Shown here piece by piece: positions 46,457-53,786 of a stretch of 53,832 nucleotides of DNA. Location of the stretch: positions 1 to 53,832 of the forward strand of contig PDLQ01000033.1 in NCBI GenBank assembly GCA_002591745.1, given 5' to 3'. Positions within the stretch are counted from its first letter, which is position 1, and the number at the start of each line of letters is the position of its first letter. The position numbers and the translations under genes were made by a program. The DNA comes from Lewinellaceae bacterium SD302 (GTDB taxonomy: Bacteria > Bacteroidota > Bacteroidia > Chitinophagales > Saprospiraceae). The notes under the pieces are model-generated. The model did not search any database, was not told the origin of the DNA, and saw only the letters and a list, made by a program, of their open reading frames with translations.

Positions 46457-47206
46457 TTATTGTTGGATCAGCATGCTGGTTCCACCCAGTTCGCTGCGTT
46501 TTTCATTAATGAAGGATTCGTAGGCATTCAAGCCGTTGTAGATCATGTCGGTCACGCCGTCGCCGGTGATCGTAGCGCCGCTCAGGCCATCTACGTCCCA
46601 GTCGTCTTTGGCACCACCCTTGCGTACATTGACGCCCACGAGCTCACCGTCGCGGAAGATCTTTTTCTTGTAGAATTGTTGGTACCAACCCTTATTGTCT
46701 TTGATCTCGGCACCCAGACCGGGAGTCTCACCGGCGTGGTCGAAGGCAACTCCGGCAATAGTATTCATATCGCTCTCCAGGGCAATGTTGGCCCAGATGA
46801 TGTCCCACAGACCATTTCCGATCACGCTGAATACGTAGTAGCGCTCACCATCCAGATTCACCTCGTAGAGCGGAAATTGCCGTGAGGCGGCTTCTTTCTT
46901 CTTCTCTTTGGGCATGTCTACATCGATGGCCATGGCTCCTTCAACGATCCCGCCTTCGGCGTCCAGCACCATTTGCTTTACGTTGCTGGCGAAAAATTCC
47001 TGTACCTCCTGGTCAGATAGGTCCGCCACCATGATCTCACCGGATTGCTGGATCGGTTCGGATACGGCAGCCAGAATGGCACGCTTGTTGAATACCTCTT
47101 CGTTCTGGGCCACCAGGCCCGCGGTTGCTTCCTTGAGGACAGCCAGCACGCCGGCTACCACCAGGGTCATGATGAGGACGAAACCGTAGATTTTCTTGTT
47201 GTCCAT
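46457..47206 (-). CDS. nqrC: Na+-NQR subunit C (covalent FMN)
   Basis: 249 residues from the ATG at 47206; a TTG further upstream extends the frame through a repeat element and is unlikely. One N-terminal membrane helix (YGFVLIMTLVVAGVLAVL), then a periplasmic FMN-binding domain with the flavinylation motif DGLSGATITG, in which T212 should carry FMN attached through phosphate. An insertion MPKEKKKEAAS sits at about 98. ApbE, needed for flavin attachment, is not in the window. Repeat element between it and nqrB. Confidence 0.95.
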   Translation of the reverse strand: MDNKKIYGFVLIMTLVVAGVLAVLKEATAGLVAQNEEVFNKRAILAAVSEPIQQSGEIMVADLSDQEVQEFFASNVKQMVLDAEGGIVEGAMAIDVDMPKEKKKEAASRQFPLYEVNLDGERYYVFSVIGNGLWDIIWANIALESDMNTIAGVAFDHAGETPGLGAEIKDNKGWYQQFYKKKIFRDGELVGVNVRKGGAKDDWDVDGLSGATITGDGVTDMIYNGLNAYESFINEKRSELGGTSMLIQQ

Positions 47207-47221
47207 TTGTCGTTTTATTTT

Positions 47222-47315
47222 GGCTAACAAAGTAGCAATGCCGTGGGTTGGCCCTATTCATTTCGCTAGGCGACGAGCGCCGACAAAATGAATAGAATCA
47301 CGGGCATTACGCTAC
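47222..47315. repeat. AAAGTAGCAA element with an 84-nt hairpin between nqrB and nqrC
   Basis: GGCTAACAAAGTAGCAATG begins the element. GTAGC (47232-47236) pairs with GCTAC (47311-47315), AATGCCGTG with CACGGGCATT (one bulge), and CTATTCATTT (47254-47263) with AAATGAATAG (47286-47295). The hairpin fills the gap between the nqrB stop and nqrC start inside one operon. Confidence 0.8.
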
Positions 47316-47319
47316 CGGG

Positions 47320-48696
47320 TTATACGTTTTCTGGGGTTAAAATGTCCATACGGCCCTGCTTTTCCGTGATCAGTTCGTCGCGTACGGCAGCCAGTTCGGC
47401 ACCACGTTTGGCCCGGCGCTTGATATTGGCCTGGAAAACATAGTGATCGATCAGCGGTGCAAAGGTATTCATGAACAGGATAGCCAGCATCCAGCCTTCG
47501 GGGTAAGCCGGGTTCCAGACTCGCACAATCAGACCGATGAGGCCGATCATGAAACCATAAATCCACTTACCGGTGGGCGTAGAAGCGGCCGAAACCGGAT
47601 CGGTAGCCATGAAGGCAATACTGAACAGGAAGCTGCCCATGATCATCTGGTAGTACCATGGAATGGCCATGAACTTGAAGATGCCCTGGGTGTTTTCGGT
47701 GAAGACGTCCGGGGCCATGGCGTTCATCAGCAGGCTACAGAAAATAAAGCCGAAGACACCACCAACGATGATGCGCCAGTCGGCGATCTTGGTCACCGCC
47801 AGGAAGAACATTCCGAGGATAATGAATAGCTTGTTGGACTCACCGATGGAACCGGGAATAGCGCCCCAAAACATCTGGTCAGTGCTGTAGTACTGAGTTA
47901 CTTCGGCCCAACCACCTTTGGCCGCAAGGCCCAGCGGTGTAGCGCCGGTAACGCCGTCGGCGGCCGAAAGCATATACGCGCCTCCTTCTCCGAAGGTCGA
48001 TGCCCCGAGTCCGGAGAATATCCAGTCGAAGAAGCTGTAAATGCCACCGTATTGCTGGCCAACCCAGGCACCCGTTTCGGGCAACTTCTCCATTCCCGCG
48101 ATCCATACCTCGTCACCGGAAATGGTGGTTGGGTAAGCAAAGAAGATGAAGACCCTGGCCAGCAGGGCGATGTTCCAGATATTCATACCGGTACCTCCAA
48201 AGGCTTCTTTACCGAGTACTACGGCAAAAGCGATGGAAACGGCCAGGATCCATAACGGAATGTCGGGTGGCATGATCAGCGGAATCAGGGCTCCGGAAAC
48301 CAGGAAGCCTTCCTCTACGCTGTGTCCTTTCTTGGCGGCGTAGATGAACTCAATGCCCAGACCGACAACGTGAGTGACCAGGAAGATCGGGATCATCTTC
48401 ACCAGACCGTAAACCAGTTTCAAGTGAAAGCCTTCCAGGAGGCCAGGATATTGGCCCAGCGCGGTGAAGTGCTGGTGACCGATGTTCCAGGTGCCGAAAA
48501 CGTACAGCAACTGCAGCGCCAGTACAACGTGTACCATCAGACGCTTCAGGTCCATACCGTCCTTAACGTGGGTACCACCTTTGGTGACCTCACCCGGCTG
48601 AAAAAGAAAAGTGTAAAAAGCGTCGTAAGTCGTATGCAGGAACTTATTCTCGTGGTCCGGCTCAAACTTTTTGACAAAATCGTGCAATGCGCTCAT
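47320..48696 (-). CDS. nqrB: Na+-NQR subunit B (membrane, flavin and riboflavin sites)
   Basis: 458 residues, a bit longer than many NqrB. About ten membrane helices. The flavinylation motif is DGVTGATPLG, with T253 as the likely FMN-phosphate site. Conserved segments include FGGTGMNIWN, GSIGESNKLFIILGMFFL, MATDPVSAASTPTGKWIYG and RVWNPAYPEGWMLAILFMNTFAPLIDH. It reduces ubiquinone or menaquinone and couples electron flow to Na+. Start 47 bp? not overlapping nqrA: a 128-bp gap with an 8-bp-unit repeat lies between. Confidence 0.95.
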   Translation of the reverse strand: MSALHDFVKKFEPDHENKFLHTTYDAFYTFLFQPGEVTKGGTHVKDGMDLKRLMVHVVLALQLLYVFGTWNIGHQHFTALGQYPGLLEGFHLKLVYGLVKMIPIFLVTHVVGLGIEFIYAAKKGHSVEEGFLVSGALIPLIMPPDIPLWILAVSIAFAVVLGKEAFGGTGMNIWNIALLARVFIFFAYPTTISGDEVWIAGMEKLPETGAWVGQQYGGIYSFFDWIFSGLGASTFGEGGAYMLSAADGVTGATPLGLAAKGGWAEVTQYYSTDQMFWGAIPGSIGESNKLFIILGMFFLAVTKIADWRIIVGGVFGFIFCSLLMNAMAPDVFTENTQGIFKFMAIPWYYQMIMGSFLFSIAFMATDPVSAASTPTGKWIYGFMIGLIGLIVRVWNPAYPEGWMLAILFMNTFAPLIDHYVFQANIKRRAKRGAELAAVRDELITEKQGRMDILTPENV

Positions 48697-48741
48697 ATCG
48701 ATTACATTCTTGGGCTACGCCCGGTTTTTTACTTTTTAGTT

Positions 48742-48828
48742 ACGGTCCTAGCGGTCTTACGGTCCGACAGCGCGCGCAAGCAACGCTGGTCTGTAAGACC
48801 GTACCACTGTTAGACTGTCAGATACTAT
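48742..48828. repeat. GGTCTTAC-type inverted repeat in the nqrA-nqrB gap
   Basis: Units GGTCCTAG, CGGTCTTACGGTCCGAC on one side and GTAAGACC, GTTAGACT, GTCAGATA on the other form an imperfect hairpin around a CG-rich loop. The units match the 8-bp units at 50737-50871. Confidence 0.65.
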
Positions 48829-50453
48829 CCCTGTTCCCGCATCGTGTCTAACCCTTTCCGCAGGATGGATTGCAGTGGCTGCTTGGATACGCAGGCGAAT
48901 TCGGCCAGGGCTACGTCTTCCTCCACCAGTTCGTAGATGCCGAGGCCCTCCATGGTTTCGAAGTCGTTGACCAGAATAGCTTTCATCAGCTGCTGGGTAT
49001 AGATATCCATCGGCATTACCTGCTCGTAGTCGTTGGTGACTACAAAAGCGCGTTTTTCACCGTGGGTATTGGTAGTGACCTCCAGGTGATCAGTCAGTAC
49101 CGGAATAGTCGGGCTGATGGAAGCACGTTGTTTCAGTGGCAGTAACCAACCGAAAATTTCGGGCTCGCTGCCTTCAGTGATCAGGGTTACCTGATTATCG
49201 CGGAAGTTGAGGAATTGATCTTCGTTCTTCTCCTGTCCGGTCAGTACGTTACCGCTGATGTAGCGAACGGCTTCTCCGTCTTTTTTGTTGATGACCAATC
49301 CTTTCAGCAGTTCACCGACGTTAGCACCGACGTGGGTACGTACGTAGTGAGGCTCGGCCATTGGGGCACCGGTGAGAGCTACCAGGCGGCTGGCGTCGTA
49401 GCGGCCACTCAGAAAGAGTTCTCCAATGGTCAGAACGCCATCAACGTTGAGGGTCCAAATTTTATCTTTCGGTCCGGCGGGGTGAATGTGATGAATCTGC
49501 ACACCGACGTTACCTGCGGGGTGAGCACCACGGAAGTAGCGTTTTTGTACTCCTTTGGCCTCGGTAAAGACCGGAGAAGGAGCTTCGTCACCGCGCCCGT
49601 CCAGGCCGAGGTAAACGAGACCATCGGTCAAACGATTCAGTACATCGAGCCCGGCCTGGAAAGCATCCATCCGTCCTTCAACGGTATAGCTTAGGTCGGC
49701 GGCCAACGGGGCAGTGTCAAAAGTACTGATGAAGATATCGCGTGGTGTCACCTCCGGATCAGCGACTACGTTGTAGGGACGCTGACGAATAAATGGCCAC
49801 ACGCCGCTTTCCAGCAAGAAATCTACCAGGGTAGCACGATCGGCATCGGCGGCCGGCAACTCATAGCTGCGGCTTTGCTGATCCTTATCGGCCAGGATGA
49901 TTACTTCGGTAATGGCACGCTTGGCACCGCGACGTACTTCGAGCACCTCACCGGAAACGGGAGCGACGAATTTGATGCGGTCCATATTCTTGTCGTGGAA
50001 AATCACGTCACCGGCCTTCACACTGTCACCGACCTCTACGGTTACTTTCGGGATCGGGCGCAAGCCCAGAAAGTTAGGAGGTTGTACGGCGTAACGGGTT
50101 ACCCCGTCGGCGGTAGAGATTTTCTTGGTCGCTTTACCTTCCAACGGAATGTCGTGGCCTTTCTTAAGGCTGTAGACCGGCTCGTCATCCAGGTAGCCCG
50201 GCGCCTTCTTGCCGAAAAGCTCGTTGGCTTTCGGAAAGAGACTGAAATTTGCCCCCGTCCGATCCGCACCGCTTTGGCGGCCTTCGATCACCATCAGGTT
50301 ATCGGCCACGCTCACAATGAGAAAAAAGAAGAGGACCATCGCCAGGGCGGCTAGTCCGTAAAAAAGAAGATTGCTCATTCCCGGAGCAGCCTGAGACTGG
50401 GCCGAAATTGCGATCAAAAGGAGCAAGGCGTACAAGCCTTTGTTCTTCAGCAT
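48825..50453 (-). CDS. nqrA: Na+-NQR subunit A with an N-terminal membrane extension
   Basis: 542 residues from the ATG at 50453 (MLKNKG); an ATG three codons upstream at 50462 is equally possible. The canonical NqrA start appears at about residue 97 (KKGHDIPLEGKATK) and the rest is typical (LRPIPKVTVEVGDSVKAG; RGAHPAGNVGVQIHHIHP; FACVSKQPLQSILRKGLD). The extra ~95 residues hold a signal-like hydrophobic stretch (LYALLLLIAISAQSQA) and a membrane helix (LLFYGLAALAMVLFFFLIVSVA) that ordinary cytoplasmic NqrA lacks. A long TTG frame upstream is less likely. First gene of the operon. Confidence 0.93.
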   Translation of the reverse strand: MLKNKGLYALLLLIAISAQSQAAPGMSNLLFYGLAALAMVLFFFLIVSVADNLMVIEGRQSGADRTGANFSLFPKANELFGKKAPGYLDDEPVYSLKKGHDIPLEGKATKKISTADGVTRYAVQPPNFLGLRPIPKVTVEVGDSVKAGDVIFHDKNMDRIKFVAPVSGEVLEVRRGAKRAITEVIILADKDQQSRSYELPAADADRATLVDFLLESGVWPFIRQRPYNVVADPEVTPRDIFISTFDTAPLAADLSYTVEGRMDAFQAGLDVLNRLTDGLVYLGLDGRGDEAPSPVFTEAKGVQKRYFRGAHPAGNVGVQIHHIHPAGPKDKIWTLNVDGVLTIGELFLSGRYDASRLVALTGAPMAEPHYVRTHVGANVGELLKGLVINKKDGEAVRYISGNVLTGQEKNEDQFLNFRDNQVTLITEGSEPEIFGWLLPLKQRASISPTIPVLTDHLEVTTNTHGEKRAFVVTNDYEQVMPMDIYTQQLMKAILVNDFETMEGLGIYELVEEDVALAEFACVSKQPLQSILRKGLDTMREQG

Positions 50454-50699
50454 GCTTCCCATAGGTATGATGCTAGGCAGTTTGATGAAAAAAGACCCGA
50501 CTGACGTTAACCAATCGAGTATCCGGACACCATATATACATAGTATCCGGAATTTAGCGCGAAGATACAATACTCCGCCATACTAATAAGATGATATTAG
50601 AATACATGTTTAGCCAAGTTTTTTATTTAGACTGAATCTGGATAAATGCCTTGTTGTCCTGCCTGGGCCTTCCTTGAGTCACACCTGGTTTTAAAGAAT

Positions 50700-50717
50700 C
50701 CTTGCTACTTTGAAGTC
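50700..50717 (+). repeat. Single AAAGTAGCAA repeat end
   Basis: CCTTGCTACTTTGAAGTC, the right-end version. It lies between nqrA and the 8-bp array, with no gene start on plus downstream. Confidence 0.65.
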
Positions 50718-50736
50718 ATAATTTTGATGGAGTTAT

Positions 50737-50871
50737 GGTCTTACGGTCTTACAGTCTTATGGTCTTACAGTCTTACGGTTTAACGGTCTTACAGTCTTAC
50801 GAAGCTGCAAGTCACGTATGCCCGTAAGACTGTCAGACGGTCAGACCGTTAAACCGTTAAACCGTTAGACC
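50737..50871. repeat. Inverted arrays of an 8-bp unit (GGTCTTAC)
   Basis: Eight directly adjacent 8-bp units (GGTCTTAC, GGTCTTAC, AGTCTTAT, GGTCTTAC, AGTCTTAC, GGTTTAAC, GGTCTTAC, AGTCTTAC) run from 50737 to 50800. After a 23-bp spacer six units in the opposite direction follow (50824-50871). Together they can fold into a long hairpin. The second array contains the stop codon of pnuC. Confidence 0.85.
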
Positions 50872-51478
50872 GCAACTCTGCCTCCCGCTTCCATTCCCAA
50901 TACCCGTACCCCGCCACCATTACGTAGACCACCATGATTCCCGCGAACAACCACGCCTCCCTTGACCAGTAGATCGCCACGTAGCCCAGATCGATCACGA
51001 TCCAGTACAACCAGTTTTCCAGCTTTCGGCGCAGCAACAGAAAAGTAGCCCCTACACTGGCCACGGTCGTAATAGCATCCGGGTAAGTAGCCGCGGCGGC
51101 AAAATTTTGACTAACAAAGTAGCCGAGTAAAAAACCAACACCAAGACTGAAGGCTATCAGCCCCACATGCTCTGTCAACGACATTCGACTGATGCTGAGT
51201 TCTCCACTTTCCTGTCCTCCGAATTGCCACTGATAGATGCCAAAGCCTGACATTACAACATAGAAAGCCTGGAGGGCCGCGTCACTATACAAATCGTATT
51301 GCACGATGTCCACATAACACCAGATGGCACAGGCCACCGCACCAAAGACCCAGCACCAGGGATTATTTCGAGCAGCCAGGAAAACGTAGATAAGGGCCAG
51401 GATGGTGGTCGCCCAGTCGAATAGGGTCAGGGATTGGAATTGTTCAAGCACTGAATGCAGATTTGGACCAATGTACAA
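50849..51478 (-). CDS. pnuC: PnuC-family nicotinamide riboside/ribonucleoside transporter
   Basis: 209 residues from a TTG start at 51478 (no nearby ATG). Seven membrane helices. PnuC motifs: AARNNPWCWVFGAVACAIWC, SDAALQAFYVVMSGFGIYQW, DAITTVASVGATFLLLRRKLENW and WIVIDLGYVAIYWSR. It imports nicotinamide riboside or a related precursor for NAD. Two oddities: the segment YFVSQNF is encoded by a CTAACAAAGTAGCC repeat core (51109-51124), and the last codons and stop lie inside the 8-bp array, so the end of the protein is repeat-derived. Confidence 0.9.
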   Translation of the reverse strand: MYIGPNLHSVLEQFQSLTLFDWATTILALIYVFLAARNNPWCWVFGAVACAIWCYVDIVQYDLYSDAALQAFYVVMSGFGIYQWQFGGQESGELSISRMSLTEHVGLIAFSLGVGFLLGYFVSQNFAAAATYPDAITTVASVGATFLLLRRKLENWLYWIVIDLGYVAIYWSREAWLFAGIMVVYVMVAGYGYWEWKREAELRSNGLTV

Positions 51479-51481
51479 CGA

Positions 51482-52468
51482 TTATTGTCGCAGCACCAAC
51501 TCCACTCGCCGGTTCAAGGCCCGTCCTTCTTCGCTCTTATTTGTCGACTTCGGCGCCATAAAAGCTACACCATCCGCATGGAGCCGCCCTTTGCCGATAC
51601 CGTACTCGTTTTCCAGTGCGGTCACTACTGCCGCAGCGCGGCGGCGGCTTAGTTCCCGATTGTACTCCAGGTCACCGCTCATGTCGGTATGGCCGACTAC
51701 ATAGAGTTTGATGGCTGGCCAGGATTTAAGATAGGCGGCAATTTGTTCAAGCGTCTCCTCCGAACCGGTTTTGATCTTCGCCGAATCGAAATCGAATTCA
51801 ACACCATAAATACTGACGCTGCCCCGGGCTGCCAGTTCATCGGCCAGGTAGTCCGGGTCGATGGAGACTTTACCCAGATCGGCGGGCTTAGTTTCCAGAA
51901 TATCGACAAGATAATTGACGAGCTTGTTGCTATGTCTTTCGCCGTAGATGGCAACGTACACCGGTCCGGCTGGCCGATCCAATTTTCCGACCAAGGCGAA
52001 TTTCCCACCGGCAGATGAGGTGCCCGCAAATAATTTCAAAGCAGCACGGGACTGAGGCTGTTGGTCGCCCAGGGCCGTACCGATCCACGAACTACCGCCG
52101 AATTCATTGGCTTTTGGTTTCAGGGCCTTATTGATGACCTTAATTCCTCCCCGCTCGAAGGCCTGAACATAGTCGGCATAAACTTCGCCGATGGACACTT
52201 CTTCCGGTCCGGCTTCAATCTCGTAATAAATCCGGTAGAGCTGGCCGGCGTGTTGCTCCCGTTCTTTGATCTGGCGATAACCGGAGATCGGCCCGGTAGC
52301 GAAATCGTACTCGAAGTATTTCTCGGTTTCGTAGGCGGCAATGTGGCTGCCGGGGTAACGGGTGAGTAAAGGATGGTCTGCTGAACCCTCTACGTCGGAC
52401 TGAGCACTCAGTCCGCTGAACACAGATAAAGCAGCAAACAGCAGAGTGGGTATGAGGAAAAGTTTCAT
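51482..52468 (-). CDS. OmpA-family protein with N-terminal DUF4892-like domain
   Basis: 328 residues from the ATG at 52468; an ATG six codons upstream is also in frame. Signal peptide MKLFLIPTLLFAALSVFSGLSA. The N-terminal part (DVEGSADHPLLTRYPGSHI, YETEKYFEYDFATG) resembles DUF4892, and the last ~110 residues are an OmpA C-terminal peptidoglycan-binding domain: GVEFDFDSAKIKTGSEETL, VVGHTDMSGDLEYNRELSRRRAAAVV, LNRRVELVL. The conserved D and R needed for diaminopimelate binding are present. It should tether the outer membrane to peptidoglycan or act as a periplasmic factor. Stop is 4 bp from the pnuC start, so the two may be co-transcribed. Confidence 0.85.
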   Translation of the reverse strand: MKLFLIPTLLFAALSVFSGLSAQSDVEGSADHPLLTRYPGSHIAAYETEKYFEYDFATGPISGYRQIKEREQHAGQLYRIYYEIEAGPEEVSIGEVYADYVQAFERGGIKVINKALKPKANEFGGSSWIGTALGDQQPQSRAALKLFAGTSSAGGKFALVGKLDRPAGPVYVAIYGERHSNKLVNYLVDILETKPADLGKVSIDPDYLADELAARGSVSIYGVEFDFDSAKIKTGSEETLEQIAAYLKSWPAIKLYVVGHTDMSGDLEYNRELSRRRAAAVVTALENEYGIGKGRLHADGVAFMAPKSTNKSEEGRALNRRVELVLRQ

Positions 52469-52582
52469 GGCGGTGTTTTTAACCATGAAATTAGACCTGC
52501 TCGGCAGACGAGGGTATCCCGCAAATGGGGGATTTCGTACTTAAAGGTCAGTTATGAAATACGCTTCAAGTACAGAGAACTG

Positions 52583-53497
52583 CTAAAAGTTCACCCGCAC
52601 CAACTCAGAGAATTGGGCAACCCGTCCGTCGATGTCGGACTTGGTCAGCCGTTCCAGTTTACGGGTACCAAAGTCTTCTACTACGAAACTTGCCAGGGCG
52701 GAACCGTGAATGATCGCCCGCTTCAGATTTTCAAAAGAAATGTCATCGGTAGCGGCCAGGTAACCCATGAAACCACCAGCGAAGGTGTCACCTGCTCCGG
52801 TAGGATCCACTACTTTTGGCAGTAATAAAGCCGGAGCGAAAAAGGTTTTGTCCCCCTGGAAAAGCAGTGCACCGTGCTCTCCTTTCTTGATGATGAGGCT
52901 CTTCGGCCCCATATCGGTAATCTTGGCGGCAGCTTTCAACAGGCTGAGTTCGCCGCTGAGCTGACGGGCTTCCTCGTCGTTGATGATCAGGATGTCGATC
53001 TTCTTCAGCACGGCTTTGAGCTCGTCCATGGCCACGTCCATCCAGAAGTTCATGGTGTCCAAGGCCAGAAATTTGGGCTTGCTTTCCATCTGCTCGATTA
53101 CCTGCATCTGTACGGAAGGAGTAAGGTTCCCTAACATTACATAATCGGTATTGCGGTAGGCAGGGGGAAGTTTGGGATCGAAATCGGCGAGTACATTAAG
53201 TTGAGTATCCAGCGTGTCGCGGCCCATCATATCGTCGTGATAGCGTCCGGCCCAGAAAAAGGATTTCTCCCCTCTTTTTAACTCTACACCTTCCAGGTCC
53301 GCACCTTTACTTTTGAGGTCGTTCATCACTGTTTCCGGGAAGTCTTCCCCGATCACGGAGACGATCTGTACCTCTGAGGCAAAGTAAGAAGCAGCGTAAG
53401 TAATATAGGTGCAGCTACCGCCTACGATCATGTCGGCTTTGCCGTATGGTGTTTCAATATCATCGAAGGCCAGGGTACCAATTGCAAGAAGACTCAT
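52583..53497 (-). CDS. PfkB-family carbohydrate/nucleoside kinase
   Basis: 304 residues. Ribokinase fold: N-terminal LAIGTLAFDDIETPYGKAD and GGSCTYITYAASYF (substrate region), and the C-terminal signature DPTGAGDTFAGGFMGYL with the catalytic aspartate and anion hole. ILIINDEEARQLSG and GEHGALLF are also typical. The exact sugar or nucleoside is not recognisable; relatives in Bacteroidota are annotated simply as sugar kinases. ATG start after an A/T-rich leader. Confidence 0.9.
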   Translation of the reverse strand: MSLLAIGTLAFDDIETPYGKADMIVGGSCTYITYAASYFASEVQIVSVIGEDFPETVMNDLKSKGADLEGVELKRGEKSFFWAGRYHDDMMGRDTLDTQLNVLADFDPKLPPAYRNTDYVMLGNLTPSVQMQVIEQMESKPKFLALDTMNFWMDVAMDELKAVLKKIDILIINDEEARQLSGELSLLKAAAKITDMGPKSLIIKKGEHGALLFQGDKTFFAPALLLPKVVDPTGAGDTFAGGFMGYLAATDDISFENLKRAIIHGSALASFVVEDFGTRKLERLTKSDIDGRVAQFSELVRVNF

Positions 53498-53524
53498 CTT
53501 TTTTTATTTTTTCTGCCGCAAAGA

Positions 53525-53555
53525 TTGCAAATAAAAACGAGACGGATTAACTTTG
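53525..53555 (+). promoter_or_regulatory. Promoter for the tRNA-Asn region
   Basis: TTG at 53525-53527 and TAACTTTG at 53548-53555 match the Bacteroidota -33/-7 pattern with a 20-bp spacer. It lies just before the degenerate tRNA copy and would drive transcription through it into the intact tRNA. Confidence 0.5.
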
Positions 53556-53586
53556 CGTCCGCTTAACGAAGCAACTATAGAATAAT

Positions 53587-53656
53587 GCCTCAATAGCTCA
53601 GTTGGTTAGAGCGGTCTCGGTGCACACCGGGATTAACCCGTAGGTACAAGGTTCTT
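53587..53656 (+). pseudogene. Degenerate tRNA-Asn copy
   Basis: The first 28 nt (GCCTCAATAGCTCAGTTGG onward, through the D arm) are identical to the intact tRNA-Asn 92 bp downstream. The anticodon arm is replaced by TCTCGGTGCACACCGGGATT and no GTT anticodon loop forms; the T arm is cut off after CAAGGTTC and the acceptor 3' strand is missing. An inverted repeat TTAACGAAG/CTTCGTTAA (53563-53571, 53654-53662) brackets it. It cannot be a working tRNA. Confidence 0.75.
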
Positions 53657-53678
53657 CGTTAAATGAAAATATATTATT

Positions 53679-53752
53679 GCCTCAATAGCTCAGTTGGTTA
53701 GAGCGGCGGACTGTTAATCCGTAGGTCCAAGGTTCGAGTCCTTGTTGAGGCG
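53679..53752 (+). tRNA. tRNA-Asn (GTT)
   Basis: 74 nt, clover-leaf complete: acceptor GCCTCAA/TTGAGGC, D arm GCTC...GAGC, anticodon arm with loop CTGTTAA (anticodon GTT), T arm CAAGG-TTCGAGT-CCTTG. Discriminator base G, CCA not encoded, as common in Bacteroidota. Confidence 0.95.
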
Positions 53753-53755
53753 CTA

Positions 53756-53786
53756 AGCCGAGTACATTTATGTGCTCGGCTTTTTT
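53756..53786 (+). terminator. Intrinsic terminator after tRNA-Asn
   Basis: AGCCGAGTACA-TTTA-TGTGCTCGGCT (11 bp, one G-T pair) followed by TTTTTT. Confidence 0.9.

Noticed and set aside
47207-47230. TTG start for nqrC
   Set aside because: Adds eight residues coded by a repeat end; ATG at 47206 gives the usual NqrC start.
50737-50871. CRISPR array
   Set aside because: Units are 8 bp and directly adjacent without spacers, orientation flips once, and no cas genes are nearby.
53587-53656. Functional tRNA
   Set aside because: No anticodon loop of seven with U33, and the T arm and acceptor 3' strand are absent.
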